In this document: in pieces, positions 49,701 through 61,494 of the stretch | Layout: every line of letters begins with the position of its first letter | Numbering within the stretch: the stretch's first letter is position 1 | The notes under the pieces: generated by a model | The model's database searches: none | Seen by the model: the letters and a program-made list of their open reading frames with translations, nothing else | Told to the model about the DNA's origin: nothing | Assembly: GCF_022539315.1 (NCBI RefSeq) | Contig: NC_066313.1 | Location: 27,689,059 to 27,753,058 of the forward strand | DNA length: 64,000 bases | From: Serinus canaria | Lineage: Eukaryota > Chordata > Aves > Passeriformes > Fringillidae | Direction of reading: 5' to 3' | Position numbers and translations under genes: made by a program

Positions 49701-52700
49701 ATTTTTAATTATTATTTTCATTAAGTAGATGTATCAGTTGTTATGAAAATTATCTTCCTTGACTTATCAACATAATATTATATCAACCAATCTTTATAGT
49801 GTAACAGTGTATTAATTTTGTTAACATATATTATTTCACATTGTACACTGTATTGTCACAAAGTTGTGAAATTTTACTGAAATTAGTATTGTTCCTGCTT
49901 AAGTAAAAGAAATGAAAGGGTAACCTAGTCCTGGAGACATGGACTTGGACAAGCAAGATAACAGCATCATCTTAGACCACATCTTGCCAGCATCTTCTGG
50001 CATCAGAGAAAGTAATTATAGCAAGACTGAATCCAGGGATGTCTGGATCAACAGATAAGCAGTAAGAATTCTGCAAAAATGCAGGTGCTTTGCAGAGATT
50101 TACTGTTATTAATAATCAGTAGTGTGGGTGTAAGTGATTAGTCAAATCATGTATTACCTGAATATTTGAAGGGTATAAGAATGGTGTGTAAAACCACATT
50201 CAGGTTGCCCCAATTTGGCTGGGACACCTCATGCACGTGAATTAACATTTGCCCATTGTAATTCTATGCTTTGCATCCTAACCTCTCTCCTCAGTTGGCA
50301 AGGGCCAGTTGCAAATTTTCATGAGAGTCTCAAAGGGAAAGAAACAGCTACACTTGTGCCAGTTCACCAGAGCTACAGTCTAAATGTGAGTTTATCTATC
50401 CATTTTCCAGCATCCTACCTATGCAACCTGAGTGTTCTAACACACTCATCACACAGAGTGAGTGCCAGCGTTCATCATGCCAACAGCCAGAGGGAAAAAC
50501 AGTCATTTTTGCTGTGGACCATGATTTGGGGAACTTTAAAAACAGAAGTTTCTGCCTGGGAATCCATGACTGGTTTTACACTAAGCCTTGTTCCTTGCTG
50601 GGACTGGACACTATTTAGTCAATTCTTTGCAGACCTGCAATCCAGCTGTGTAAGTTCAATACTGCTACTAGGTTTTACCTGAATGCCCAGACCTTGTAAA
50701 TTAATTTTTTGCTTACTGGAACATGAGACACTACAGGGTTTCTGAAGCTGCCAAAGGGAGAAAAAGTAAAATTCATGAGCTGTGCAGCCATGGCTGAGGA
50801 CAGAAATGTGCAGTTAGAGAGATGTATATTTATTTTGTATATATTGTTATTAAAGTCCTATGAATTCCCTAGAAATTATGAATGTATAGGTATATCTTTT
50901 AAAAGGGATTGAAGTTGTGAACTTCTACATTTTACAATCTCGTCTGTATTCTACAATGTACCTGAGGCCAGCCCTGTCTATCTGCTGATCTGTGTTGATC
51001 CAAGCCTCACTCACTTTCTTTGGATGTGTGCTGTAACCACAGTTCTTGACCAAGCAAGAAGTTTCTAATTTCTCCTTGTGAAAACCAGAAACTACAAGCT
51101 CCTTTTGGAATAGTACAGACAAAGCATCACTGTATTTTTTTCAGTATTGTCTGTTTGACTTGGAAGGAAGAACGGCTCAAGTAAACTGCAATTATCCTAT
51201 TGTTCTGTTGCTTCCATAAGAGTGTTTGGAAATATTCCATACTTTAAGGAGATCTGTGCTAGATTTGGGTGACTGTTGCTCATCTGAAGAATGACTCCAG
51301 AAAGCTGCAGAAGAGTCCAAAAAGCTCTTTTTTCAGTCGCATGCTTATGGTCTAGTGGAAAAAATGGACCAACAGTTACATAGATGGAAAGGGAAGTTGC
51401 ACTTCCTAAGTGCCCTGGGATTTAAGCAAAATCACCCTGCTAAAAAGATCACATAACATACAACTTATTCTTGGAAGCCCAGTAGAAAAATAAGGGCATT
51501 AAGTTACTGACATTGAAAGGCAGAGAGGTGAAGGCTTCACGGCCTCAGGAGGCTGAAAGGAATGGAGCTGAGCTTCTCTGAGAGAATGTAAGGTACCCAC
51601 AGGAGTTTTCTTTTTGGCTGCCAGAGAGAGTGACTGGTGCCACCCTATGTCCAGACCCATCACTGAAGGTCTGTGAGCCTGCCCAAACTTGCAGCGAGGG
51701 GTTACATAAATGACTGCCTTTCTCATTTAGCTCTTGGCTGAAAAATGAGTAGGAAAGGAGAACTACAAATTTAGTTGGGAATAAAATTATTCATTTTCTT
51801 TCAGAGAGAAAAAGAACGTGGGAAGTGTTAAAACAATTTTGTTTAGCATGAAGCTCCACTTAATGTAATTATTTCAGGAGTTTTTTGGAGAAGGGAATGA
51901 ATGGCTGGATACATCTCCTGGCAGAAAAAGTGTTTCATGAACAGAACCGGTCTGTATCCTGGCAGCTCCTGGGTCTCAGACTGAGCCAGTTTCATCCCCA
52001 AGCAATGCTTAATTATTTGTAAGACATGGAAACACCTCAACAGAAAAATTAATTTCTCATTCAATCTCCCATGGACAGACTGGCATATTCAGGAACCCAG
52101 AGGTGGCAATGTATTTCTAGAAAACAGCTTAAAAGCAATGTAGTGCAAAATGGGAATTTACTTCTGAGGCTATGGTCCCACAGATATTTCAACCCCACAA
52201 GAATATTAACCTCTACAGACACAGATAAGCTTACACTCTTTCTTTCTCTGCCCTTTCCTCATCACCTTCCCAGTGCTATCAGCAAAGATTTGTGCAGTGA
52301 TCTGGATCAAGGACCTGATCTGTCAGAAAACTAATTCATCAAAAATTAAATGCACAATTTTGGTGTACATGTAGGAGACTTTATGGAATTGAATAAAATG
52401 CTACTGCTAGAAGATGGATGGGAAGGCAAAGGGTGGGCAGGTTGGGGAGGGACAGTCAGGAGAGCTGATGTTTGTTTTAAGTGGCCATATGCCAATCCCC
52501 AGAGTATAAGGCCTTTGAAACTGAGTATCCCATAACAGGGATGTGTTTTCAGTACCCCTTGCTGTTGCGGTCCGTGTATGAAAGTGTTCTCTTCCCACCA
52601 AAAATAAAGCTGCAAAAAAGAAGGAAAAAAATCGCTAAGAAACTATGCAAGAAAATAAAGCTAAACCTGAAAATGCCTCTAGAAATTGTTGAAATGCCCT

Positions 52701-52934
52701 TGTTGAGTAAATCTGGAAAACACTGAGGGTGTGCAGGTGTGAAGTCACACAGGTTTAGCCACAGGGTAACATGCAAAGAGTAAACCCCCTATGCATTAGG
52801 CAGCACAGCTGCAGAAGATGAGTAAGCACCTTGAAGGTAACAAAAGCAATGAACAACTGCTTATCTTCATGATGTTGGGAGTAATCTATTGTTGTGATTG
52901 TCACAACAGCTCTCTTGCTTATCACCCTGAATAA
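46756..52934. other. Region right of the CpG island, no gene seen
   Basis: No coding exon recognised. Contains a purine-rich block at about 48.77-48.96 kb and a 155-codon + frame at 50215-50682 without a recognisable domain. A segment at 52.49-52.62 kb (TATAAGGCC followed by CCAAAAATAAAGCTGC) could be an LTR remnant. Confidence 0.5.
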
Positions 52935-53175
52935 TAGAATTATAGAATCAAAGAATTATAGAATCACAGGATATCTTGAGTTAGAAGGCACCCATAAGGA
53001 TCACTGAGTCCAACCCCCTGCTCCTCACAGGACTGCCTAAATCTAAACCATATGAATTAAGTGCTCCTTGAACTCCAGTAAGCTTGGGGCCGAGACCACT
53101 TCCCTGGGGAGCGTGTTCCAGTGAACTAGAGTGCTCCCAGTGAAGGAATTCTTTCTAATGTCCAATGTAAACTTC
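52935..53175 (-). mobile_element. CR1 LINE 3' fragment
   Basis: Reverse-complement CR1: 'AGAATTATAGAATCACAGGA' (3' tail repeats), 'GAGTCCAACCCCCTGCTC', 'GTGTTCCAGTGAACTAGAG' and 'AAGGAATTCTTTCTAATGTC'. Its 5' end abuts the start of another CR1 in the opposite orientation. Confidence 0.9.
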
Positions 53176-54910
53176 CCCTAACACAGCTTCATATAATTTC
53201 AGTGGAATGAAAAGACAATAAAAATGTCTTTATAAATACATCAGCAACAAATGGAGGGCTAAGGAGAATCTCCATCCTTTACTGGATGCTGCACGGGCAA
53301 ACGTAGTGACAAAGGATGAGGGAAAGGTACCTAATAGACCTTCCTTGCGTCGGTCCTTATTAGCAAGACAAGTTGTTCTTCAGGTACCCAGGTCTCTGAG
53401 TTGGAAGACAGGGAACAGAATGCACCCCCCATAATCCAATGGAAATGCTCAGTGATCTGCTGCAGACACACACAGGGTTTTGTATCCAGATGGAATCCAC
53501 CTGAGGGACCTGGATCACCAGGGAGGGCCCAGGTGACTGGATCTTGACAAATGTGACGCCTATCCAAAAGAAGGGCCAGAGGGAAGATCCAGGGAGCTAT
53601 CAGGCTGAGCTCAGTGCCTGGGAAGGTCATGGAACAGCTCATCCTCTGTGCCATCACACACCGTGTGCAGGGCAGCCAGGGCTACAAGCCCATCCGGCAT
53701 GGATTTAGGAAAGGCAGGTCCTGCTTGACCAACCTGATCTCCTTACATAACAGGGTGCTTAGTGGATGAGGGAAAGGCTGTGGATGTTTTCTTCTTCCTG
53801 TACTTCAATAAAGCCTTTGACACCATTTCCCACAACATTTTTTTTGGCATAAACTGGCTGCTTATCACTTGGACAAGTGTACTTTTCACTGGGTTAAGAA
53901 CTGGCTGGATGGCTGGGCCAGGAAGTGGTGGTGAAAGGAGTTGTGTCCAATTGGCAGCTGGTCACCAGTGGGGTTCCCCAGAGCTCAGTACTGCGGCCAG
54001 TCCTGTTTAATATCTTTACTGATGATCTGAACAAAGGGATCAAAGGCATCCCAGTCAGTTTACAGGAGGTAGGCTGGGTGGGAGTGTTGACCTGCAGAAG
54101 GACAGGAAGGCTCTGCAGAGGGATCTGGGCGGGCTGGATACATGGCCTGAGGCCAATTGTGTGAGGTTCAATAAGGCTGAGTGCAGAGTCCTGCACTTGG
54201 ATCACAAAATGCAGATTTACAGGCTTGGAACAAAGTGAAAGGAATGTGGCCAGGGTAAAAGGACCTGTGGGTGTGGCTGAACAGGAACTGGCAGTGTGCC
54301 CAGGTGGCCAAGAAGGCCAATGGCACCTGGCCTGTATGATCAATACTGTAGGGCCAAGGCAATGATCATCCCCTATCTCCTTGGCACCAGTGAGGCCACA
54401 CCTGGAATCCTGTGTTCAGTGCTGGAGCCCTCACTACAAGAGAAACATTGAGGGGCTGGAGTGAGTCCAGAGAAGGGTAACAGTGCTGGTGAAGGGTCCG
54501 GAGCACAAGTCCTGTGAGGAGCTGCTGAGGCAGCCAGGCTTGTTTGGCCTGGAGAAAAGGAGGCTCAGGGGGACCTTAACACGCTCCACATCTGCCTGAA
54601 AGGAGGGTGTAGCCAGGTGGGGGTGAATCTATTTTTCCATGTAGCAAACAACAGGACAAGAGCAAACAATCTCAAGTTGTGCCAGGGCATGTTTAGATTG
54701 GAAAATAAGGAAGATTTGTTCACCAAAAGGTTTATCAAACACTGGAACAGGTTGTCCAGGAAAGTGGATGAGTCACCATCCCTGGAGGCATTTAAAAGAT
54801 GTGCAAGTGTGGCAATTAGGGACATGTCTTAGACACAGACTTGGCATGTTTGGTTTATGGTTGGATTTGACGATCTTAAAGGTCTTTGTCAACCTTAATG
54901 ATTCTAGATT
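53176..54910 (+). mobile_element. CR1 LINE, 5'-truncated with degraded reverse transcriptase
   Basis: The longest CR1 copy here (about 1.7 kb). It reads, with stops and frameshifts, RT sequence such as KAVDVFFFLYFNKAFDTISH (53777 on), [15 protein letters not shown] and [17 protein letters not shown] (about 53985), CNKAECRVLHLD-like text near 54175, and RFIKHWNRLSRKVDESPSLEAFKR near 54728. The catalytic YADD-type motif region is lost or degraded. It ends near 54905 with 'AATGATTCTAG'. Non-functional. Confidence 0.92.
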
Positions 54911-54914
54911 TCCT

Positions 54915-55600
54915 TGTGTCCTATCTTTGGTCACCAGAGAGAGAAGATCAGCACCTCTTGGGACTCTAGCTGGTCAGAGTGACCCCAAGATACATCAGAA
55001 AGTCTTTTTTCCCAGCCCGGCCATTGAAGAAGGAGTCAGAACTCTTCATTTCTTGGTCTCAAGGTTGTTTATTGTTTCTTATCTATAAAATTCTTTCTCC
55101 TTTCCAGCCAAGTTCCTCTCAGCAAGACAGTCAAGAGGCACTTTGGCTGCCCCCGGGGCGGTGTTATCTTTTTATACTAAAAACTACGTGTACAATATTT
55201 ACCATTACTTTCCAGTACCCATCACCTATGTTAGACAGTGAGCTTCTGCTCTGAACCAATCTAAAAATGCAAACATCACAGCAGAAGATGGAGGCCAAGA
55301 AGAAGGAGAAAGGCTGGACATGCCCAGATTCCTCCATCTTGCCCCCTGAACCGCCATTCTAAAAACCCCAAAAAATCTATTTTTCACCCCATGATAAATT
55401 CACTATCATTCTACTTAAACTGTCGTGCCTTGCAGATCTTCATATAAGGTTGGTAATTTGCTCCATGGGTCATAATCAAAACCACAGGCATCTTGGGCTC
55501 TGTGCCAGGGTCTCTAAGCCCCTTGGCAAGGGCCTTGGCAGTCCAGGACAGCCAGAGGGATGTCCGGAATTCCGTCAAGCACCTCCCACTCTATTTACCC
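54915..55600 (-). mobile_element. Solo ERV LTR, minus orientation
   Basis: On the minus strand this shows the expected LTR order: a U3 with 'TGGAGGAATCTGGGCATGTC' and 'TTAGATTGGTTCAGAGCAG', a TATA box in TTTTTAGTATAAAAAGATAA (about 55165), a polyadenylation signal AATAAAC (about 55065), and a U5 containing 'TTCTGACTCCTTCTTCAATG' and ending ...GGACACA. No viral coding sequence adjoins it. It lies immediately beyond the 3' end of one CR1 and next to another. I could not prove a target-site duplication, so the right boundary (about 55.6 kb) is approximate. ERVK-like or other class is uncertain. Confidence 0.8.
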
Positions 55601-55604
55601 CACG

Positions 55605-55985
55605 AGGAAGCTGTAGGTCACTCCTCAGCCTTCTTTAGGTTGAACAAACCAAGTAACCTCTGTCTCTGCAGATCTTTCATCATCTTGGTGGCCTTTCTCT
55701 GGACACACTCTGATGACCTGACATTCCTGTTACATTGTGGTGCCCAAAACTGCACAGAACTTGAGGTGCAGTCACACCAGTGCAGAGCCGAGCAGGACAA
55801 TCCCCTCCCTTGCCTGCCTGTGATGCCGTGCCCGAAACACCCCTGGACCCTTTTGGCTGCCAGGGCACTGCTGACTCAAGCTCCTCTTGCCATCAACCCA
55901 AACCCCCAGATCCCTTTCCACAGGGCTCTCCAGCCTCTCATCCCCCAGTCTGGATGTATTAGAGTCCAGGTGTGAACAGAGCGGA
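55605..55985 (-). mobile_element. CR1 LINE fragment (RT C-terminal part)
   Basis: Reverse-complement CR1: 'TCACTCCTCAGCCTTCTTTA', 'GTGCCCAAAACTGCACAGAA', 'GTCACACCAGTGCAGAGCC', 'CCCAAACCCCCAGATCCC' and 'CCCAGTCTGGATGTATTAG'. Covers RT C-terminal and upstream sequence; the element's 3' end is missing, cut at the LTR. Confidence 0.88.
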
Positions 55986-56099
55986 CTAAGATTTGTGAAA
56001 AAGGGACGAAAAAGAATTGAAGAAAACCATGGAATAGGGAGTATAATTTTGAGCTCGACTCAGGAGAGTAGAGAACAAGTAATAAATTCTTCCTCGCGC

Positions 56100-56400
56100 T
56101 GAAGTCTGGACGCAGGGCGAAGATGCTGTGTGGGGGCCCTGGCACTTGTCAGGCCCTCCCAGGGCCTGGCACTTGTCAGGCCCTCCCAGGCGGGCACGGC
56201 GCTCCGGCGGCTCGGGGCGTACGGGCGCCCGCGGGGGCCATTTCGGGGCGCCCTTCCCCAGGCTGCGCGCTGGGCCCGTTCCGCGGCTCAACAGCGCCGC
56301 CCGGCGGTCAGAGCTGGTACTGCACCCGGCTCCGCCCCGCGGGGCTGCGGCTCGTCCCTGGCGCTTCCCAGAGCCAGGTGCGTGAGAGCATCGAGTATTC
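56100..56400. promoter_or_regulatory. Small orphan CpG-rich patch
   Basis: About 300 bases of GC-rich, CpG-dense DNA (for example CGCCCGCGGGGGCC, CAGCGCCGCCCGGCGG) in an AT-rich setting with no gene recognised on either side. It includes a 2 x 27-28 bp tandem duplication. It could be the first exon or promoter of a non-coding RNA or of a gene further right, or a GC-rich minisatellite remnant. The open frames across it are not distinctive. Confidence 0.5.
56134..56188. repeat. Tandem duplication, 2 x 27-28 bp
   Basis: GGCCCTGGCACTTGTCAGGC and the next eight bases (56134-56161) recur at 56162-56188 with one base missing. Nearly identical copies. Confidence 0.95.
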
Positions 56401-56973
56401 GAATGTTAGAAATCCCATGAAATAGAAAACCACAAAACCTGGGACGATACTAGGCCTCTCCTTTTTTGGGTCATCACTAGCACTGCACAGTTCAGGGTCG
56501 TGAACTCGGTGGGGAAAGCAATTTGAAACTACCTACCTAATCTCTAGCATTTCAGGGATACTCATGAATTCTAAATGACTGTGACTGATCACTAATCATT
56601 AACTACTATCCTGATGGGCTTTCTCTGCTGCAGAAAGTACCTTGAAGCAATGGGTGCTCGCTGTTTAAAGTCATCATTATCCTACTGACACAGTGTGATG
56701 CTACATCTGCTTTAAGTAAATATTTCTTTTCAAAGTCTATGATTTCCACAGTGATGCTTGTTGAAGCTGTACTCCTTCAGCCAAGACAGTCAGGGTCCTG
56801 ATTGCACCAATAAGCGTTAATTGTTCTAGACGAGCTCACCTGCACTCTCCAACAATGCAGTTTCTGTCCCTTGCCCCAAAAGCTGTATTTAAACTCATAT
56901 GTCAGCACACATCCCTTGTCTAAGCCGTGATGAGAGCAGGTCTTCCCCTGCTGGTGTTGTTGGTAAGATGGGT

Positions 56974-57053
56974 GAAATGCACCTTGTGTCTGCAGGTCCT
57001 GCCTTGCATTTGTTAGCGTGCAAGGCAGGACCTGCAAACTAATGGTGCATTTC
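56974..57053. other. 80-nt near-perfect hairpin, possible small-RNA precursor
   Basis: The inner stem is 18 perfect pairs, TGCAGGTCCTGCCTTGCA (56991-57008) with its exact complement at 57019-57036, around the 10-nt loop TTTGTTAGCG. A seven-by-seven internal loop with three more pairs follows, then a perfect 10-bp outer stem: GAAATGCACC (56974-56983) with GGTGCATTTC (57044-57053). In all, 31 of 35 positions pair. The size and shape are those of an animal pre-miRNA, but a foldback from an inverted duplication or transposon terminal repeats is also possible. I recognise no known miRNA in the arms. Confidence 0.55.
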
Positions 57054-57521
57054 TTTTTGTTAGAAAAAAGCTCCAGAGACCTTTTATGGACCATATTTAC
57101 AAACTGCCTGTTCTCATGTTGGCAGTCTTCTGCTCATTTAAGGGCTTTCTCTCCTACTTAGTGACCAGGGCATTTTAAAGTCAGAGTGTCACTCAGGAAA
57201 GGCCAGCTTAAGGTTTTTGCCACTGACACAAGTGGCTATGTTACATTGCCAAAATACAGACTTTTTCTCAGATCCCATTAGCATTACTGAGACAATAAAT
57301 CAGTCCTTGTACAGGCAAGAGCAGGGAAATGTCATCCTAAAGAAAACTGTAGGTTTTATGAAAAGTGTCATGGAACTACTTGTGCAAGGCCTATCAATTA
57401 GAGTCAGTCTTGGGAGGACCCATATGTAGTTAGATCTCACCTGTACTGCAGCTCACTTGCTGCATAAAAAAAGTTAACAGTTTTGACAAAGTATAACCAA
57501 GAGAATAATTAAGAGTTGCAA

Positions 57522-57533
57522 GGGGGGGGGGGG
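57522..57533. repeat. G12 run
   Basis: Twelve consecutive G bases followed by AGAAAAA; slippage-prone and a possible sequencing trouble spot. A similar G11 run is at 32817-32827. Confidence 0.95.
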
Positions 57534-60131
57534 AGAAAAAATGGGGAACTTGCTACTGTGCTTCACAGCAAGATTGGACAGGTCATCCAAATAAAAAAAT
57601 AAATTAATTAATTAATAGTGTGCATGCAAAATTTGTGGTACTGTTGTTGTTTCATTACAGCTGATTATGTGTCTGCTCAGAGAGGACAAAGCAAATAGCT
57701 TTTCTGGGCACAAAATGCAGGTGAGGAAGAGGACACCTCTCCTAAAGCAGGTAATGAAGGCTGCTTGCAGTGAGGTGCTTTCTGGTTTCACATTCAACAA
57801 GATGAACTAGGATGTGGTTGAAAGATTTCTGTCTGTAACTGCAAGTTTGAATCCTTGGCTAAGAATCCTCCAGCTCAGAGAAAAAAATAGCTTCAAGAAA
57901 ATGCTGTGACTTCAGATAAATGCAAGATTGTATTTGAGGGTCAGTTCTTAAACTGTGGCCTGTAAAGAAAGTAAAGCTGTTTTGTCCACAGTAAAGTGGG
58001 TTTGCTTTTTTCTCCATAAATAAACTGGCCTAACATCTTGCTTCTATCTCAGTGTCCTAGGGACAGACCTTAATCCCAAATTACCTGTCTTTTGCTTTCT
58101 ACAAGTCCAATTTTCTTTCTCATTCACATTTATCCTAAAACACAGCCTGTGTCAATCTGCCTTACAATGAGTCTGTGATGAGTCTAATCAGGCAGTCAGG
58201 TATTTCTACCTACTGACTTTCTGTCATTTCCTTCATTATGAAGTGCTTTTTAATGAACTGCTGAAATTCCTCATTTTCCTGGACTGAGCTACTGCATGAG
58301 CAAGACTAAATCAATAAATGTTTTGAGCCAATCATTTAAGAGGAGAGGAAGTTGCCACATGCAAAGAGGTTCATGCAGTTGGTTCAGGGTTCAGAATCCT
58401 ACACTCAAAGAAAACAAATTAATGTGAAAAATTGTAAAGAAGAGAAATTAATGTGAAAAAATGTAGAAGAACAGCATTTAGTGTGACAAAATCATGTTTA
58501 AGTTGTATTTCTCTCTTCTTTCAAAGATGGAACATAACTCATAATAGGAATACTCCAGGAAAATGGGACCAGTTTTATAACCAGTTTTTCAGTAATTCTC
58601 TGGTAAAATGTTTCTGTAGAAGTGGAATGTTGAATAAAGCCCCATAGGAAAAGTATTAACTTCAGATTTTTCAGGAAATTGAAAAAATAATTAAAACGGG
58701 AGAACTGGGAATAAAGGGAGAGCCCACAGCATAACCAAATAAAAAATACAGACAAATGAATTAATGTAGACTGGGAAAAGGGAGGTTTTGTAGGGAAAAA
58801 TAAAATCCAGGCAACAGATAGAACATCTAATTTCCAAGTGCCTGATATCTCTTGCTGACATCGGTGCAGTTGCAGGACAGGAAAATGCTGACATGGTTGT
58901 TGTTGTTTCTCTTTACAGCTGCTGAATGTAGGGACACATTGTAAGCACCTGACTGGAGCTGTCAAGACCTAGAGGTGTGTCTCCTCTTTTTTTTCCCTCC
59001 TTCTTTCAGGCGAGTGCTCTCAGACCTTTTGGTAGCTTCCCTGTTTAGTTTTTCAGCTCCAGGGATGATCAGCGCAGCTTTTTGGGAAGCCGCAGTGGCG
59101 CTTCAGAGGTTTTGTTTCAGATCACAAGTACAATTACTCCCAAGTTTCAAAGAAAATTCCGAGTTAATCAAAAGTCTTTTTACTGATTTTTTCCAAAATC
59201 TCTGATAAGTTTTGGAAGTTTTTTCGTTGCTATTTTACATATAAAAATAAGATTCACTGGAAAATATAAAACTGCCTTCTCCTTGAGACTGTTCTTAAAA
59301 ATCTGCATTTTCAGCATGTATGGAATGTGGTTCATCCACCTCAGTCTAAGGAATGCTCATCAGTGAGAAATCCATGGAAAGGTAAGCCCTCAAGTGTGTT
59401 CGTGCCCTAGGGGAAGGGGAAATAGGATCAGCCAGCTCACAATCAGTTTAATTATGTGTGGGAGGGACAATTTCTTTAGACTCACTCAAAATCTCACCTG
59501 CATGAGATTTTGTTAATGAATAGGGAACAGGTTGTTCTTAAATCTCGTTTCAGCATTGTGCCTGTTCCCTAAAATCCTGCTCAGGAGCTGGCTGGCACAG
59601 CTTGTGCTGAGGCCTGACGAATGCTGGGGGCAGGCACTGGGTCAGAGAGAGAGCGCCAGCAGGCAGGACAGGTGGCCAGAAAGGGGCAAAGGGCCATTAT
59701 GCAGCCATAGTCACCTGCAGATCGCTGGCACCTGCAGCCGTCCTCTCCGTCTGCCACTTTCTGCACAATCTGCTAATTTATGGAAATGATTTAGACCAAA
59801 CCTTCAGGATGGAAGATATAAAACCATCAGCTGACTCAGGGTGCTTTCGGAGCAGACATAACAGCCGCTGGAGTGCTGGGACTTCCGCGCTTGCCGGTGC
59901 TTCACAGGGGATGCCCAAAGCGTGATGGAAGAGGAAGGATATGCATTCTCACTGTCTGATAAATGACTAATTAATCTTTTTTTTTTTTTTCTTGTAAGGG
60001 CATGAATTACCAATTTTGGGTTCTAAGATTTGAAACTGTATGATTTGAATGCTGAATAAATGAATTCCTGTGATAGACTAGTCTAGGCAAAAGGGGGTCG
60101 AGCCCCTGTTTGTCAGACTTGCTGGATTTTT

Positions 60132-60158
60132 ATAAGCTCATTTTTTTTATGAGCTTAT
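60132..60158. repeat. Small inverted repeat with T7 loop
   Basis: ATAAGCTCAT (60132-60141) is complementary to ATGAGCTTAT (60149-60158). Minor hairpin without evident role. Confidence 0.8.
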
Positions 60159-60609
60159 GAAATAAAATTTAGATCACAGGTATTTTATCCTGTAAATTTG
60201 AATCACCCCAATGGACCATGGCCAGACATTTAATATGACAGCACCTGGCAACATTGAGCATGTCCTAATGCTGTTCGATCTGCAGTCTTTTCTAGAGATG
60301 CTTGATATTTTCTCACAGGTTGAGAAAAACTAAAGGGTAAATGATGCATAAGAACTTGATTTAGGGACAGAAAAATGCTGAAAATTTTCAAGTAGAAAAA
60401 GCAAGGCTATAAATAACATCTTTCCTGGGGTGCTTTATGAGAGGAAAACAAATGTCTTTGCACACAGTTGGATGGGTGAAGGTAAGGGTGTTAACATCTT
60501 TGAAATGGGTCTTCATGTCTGTTCTGACTTAGGGCAGCAGGCTTGCTGCAGAGCCCTGACACCTTGGCTCCTGAAACAGGCAAGGGGCTGCACAAGCCTG
60601 AACTTCTGA

Positions 60610-60875
60610 GCTTTGGGGTAAAACAGCAGGTTCAAGGGGGCAATATGTGGTAGGTGGTTCGGGAAGGCTGTACCTTTCCAATGCCTCGGCAATGGGGAAG
60701 GGAAGCAGGAAACGTGCGGCCGGGAGTTTGGGATCAAAGGAGGCTGAACCCTCTGAAACCTAGAGAGAAAACCCTGCAGTGTGTGCCCCAGCGGACTCTT
60801 CCCCTTAATTCAAATAAAGCTGAAAGACCCCTCTGTCTCCTTTTTGGGCAGAAACCTCTGGCGTTTGTGGATTTT
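60610..60875 (+). mobile_element. ERV LTR fragment (R/U5 end visible)
   Basis: On + the order is 'GGGGTAAAACAGCAGGTTCA', 'GGGGGCAATATGTGGTAG', 'GGATCAAAGGAGGCTGAACC', 'GAGAGAAAACCCTGCAGTG', then AATAAAGCTGAAAGACCC (polyadenylation signal, about 60813) and a C/T-rich U5 ending near 'TTTTTGGGCAGAAACC'. This looks like an avian gammaretrovirus-type (ERV1) LTR. No coding part of a provirus is nearby. The ends are approximate. Confidence 0.65.
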
Positions 60876-61494
60876 CCTGAAAATTATACCAGTTTTTTAA
60901 CATAAACTTTGTCTTCTGCTTTTTTTTAGAGTATCTTAATACAAGTTTAACTATAGTGAATAATATGAATAGGAAAATACCTTTTAGCACTACTGCTATT
61001 AGAAATTCAACCTAGTTTTTCTTAAATCATCATAATTAACTGTAGAAATAAGAGATCAATTGATTTCTAGTCTTTTTTATTCTTATTTGTCTGCTTATAC
61101 TAATTTATTGACATATATTTGATGCTAACTGTTTATCACAGTTTGAGGGAAAATTGTGTTGTCACATTTTGTATGTACATCAATATAAGTTCATTCATAT
61201 AACCACATTGCTCCCCGATCTCTTTTTCAGCTTTACTAACAGCTTCAAAAGCTTGTAAAGAAAATGTAATAAGGCTTTTTCAGTGGATTCAAGTATATTT
61301 GGTAAGTCAATAGTGTTAAAGCAATGGAGAAGCTCATATATTTTTGAAGGGTGAGACAGAGCATACCATTTAACTAAAATGCAACACAACAGTTATAGAA
61401 GTTTATCAATGTTTATTGAAAATCCTTTATCTTTATGAAAAAGTCTAGATACTCAAGTTGCCAAATGCAATAATAAAGTTTATTTGTACTTTAT
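60876..61494. other. AT-rich spacer
   Basis: Nothing recognised on either strand. Confidence 0.6.

Larger units (their letters stand above)
57054..60609. other. No gene recognised
   Basis: AT-rich sequence without a supported exon. A TTAA-rich repeat (AATTAATTAATTAAT) is at about 57600-57617 and a T14 run is at about 59979-59992. A 10-bp inverted repeat around a T7 loop lies at 60132-60158. Confidence 0.5.

Noticed and set aside
50215..50682. 155-codon + frame
   Set aside because: Considered as a possible immune-receptor V segment or secreted protein, but no conserved Cys/Trp framework, signal peptide or known domain was seen.
53894..54343. 149-codon minus frame
   Set aside because: Antisense of CR1 reverse transcriptase.
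58975..59205. 76-codon + frame beginning MCLLFFFP, resembling a signal peptide
   Set aside because: The hydrophobic start comes from a T-rich tract; no homologous domain or splice evidence follows.
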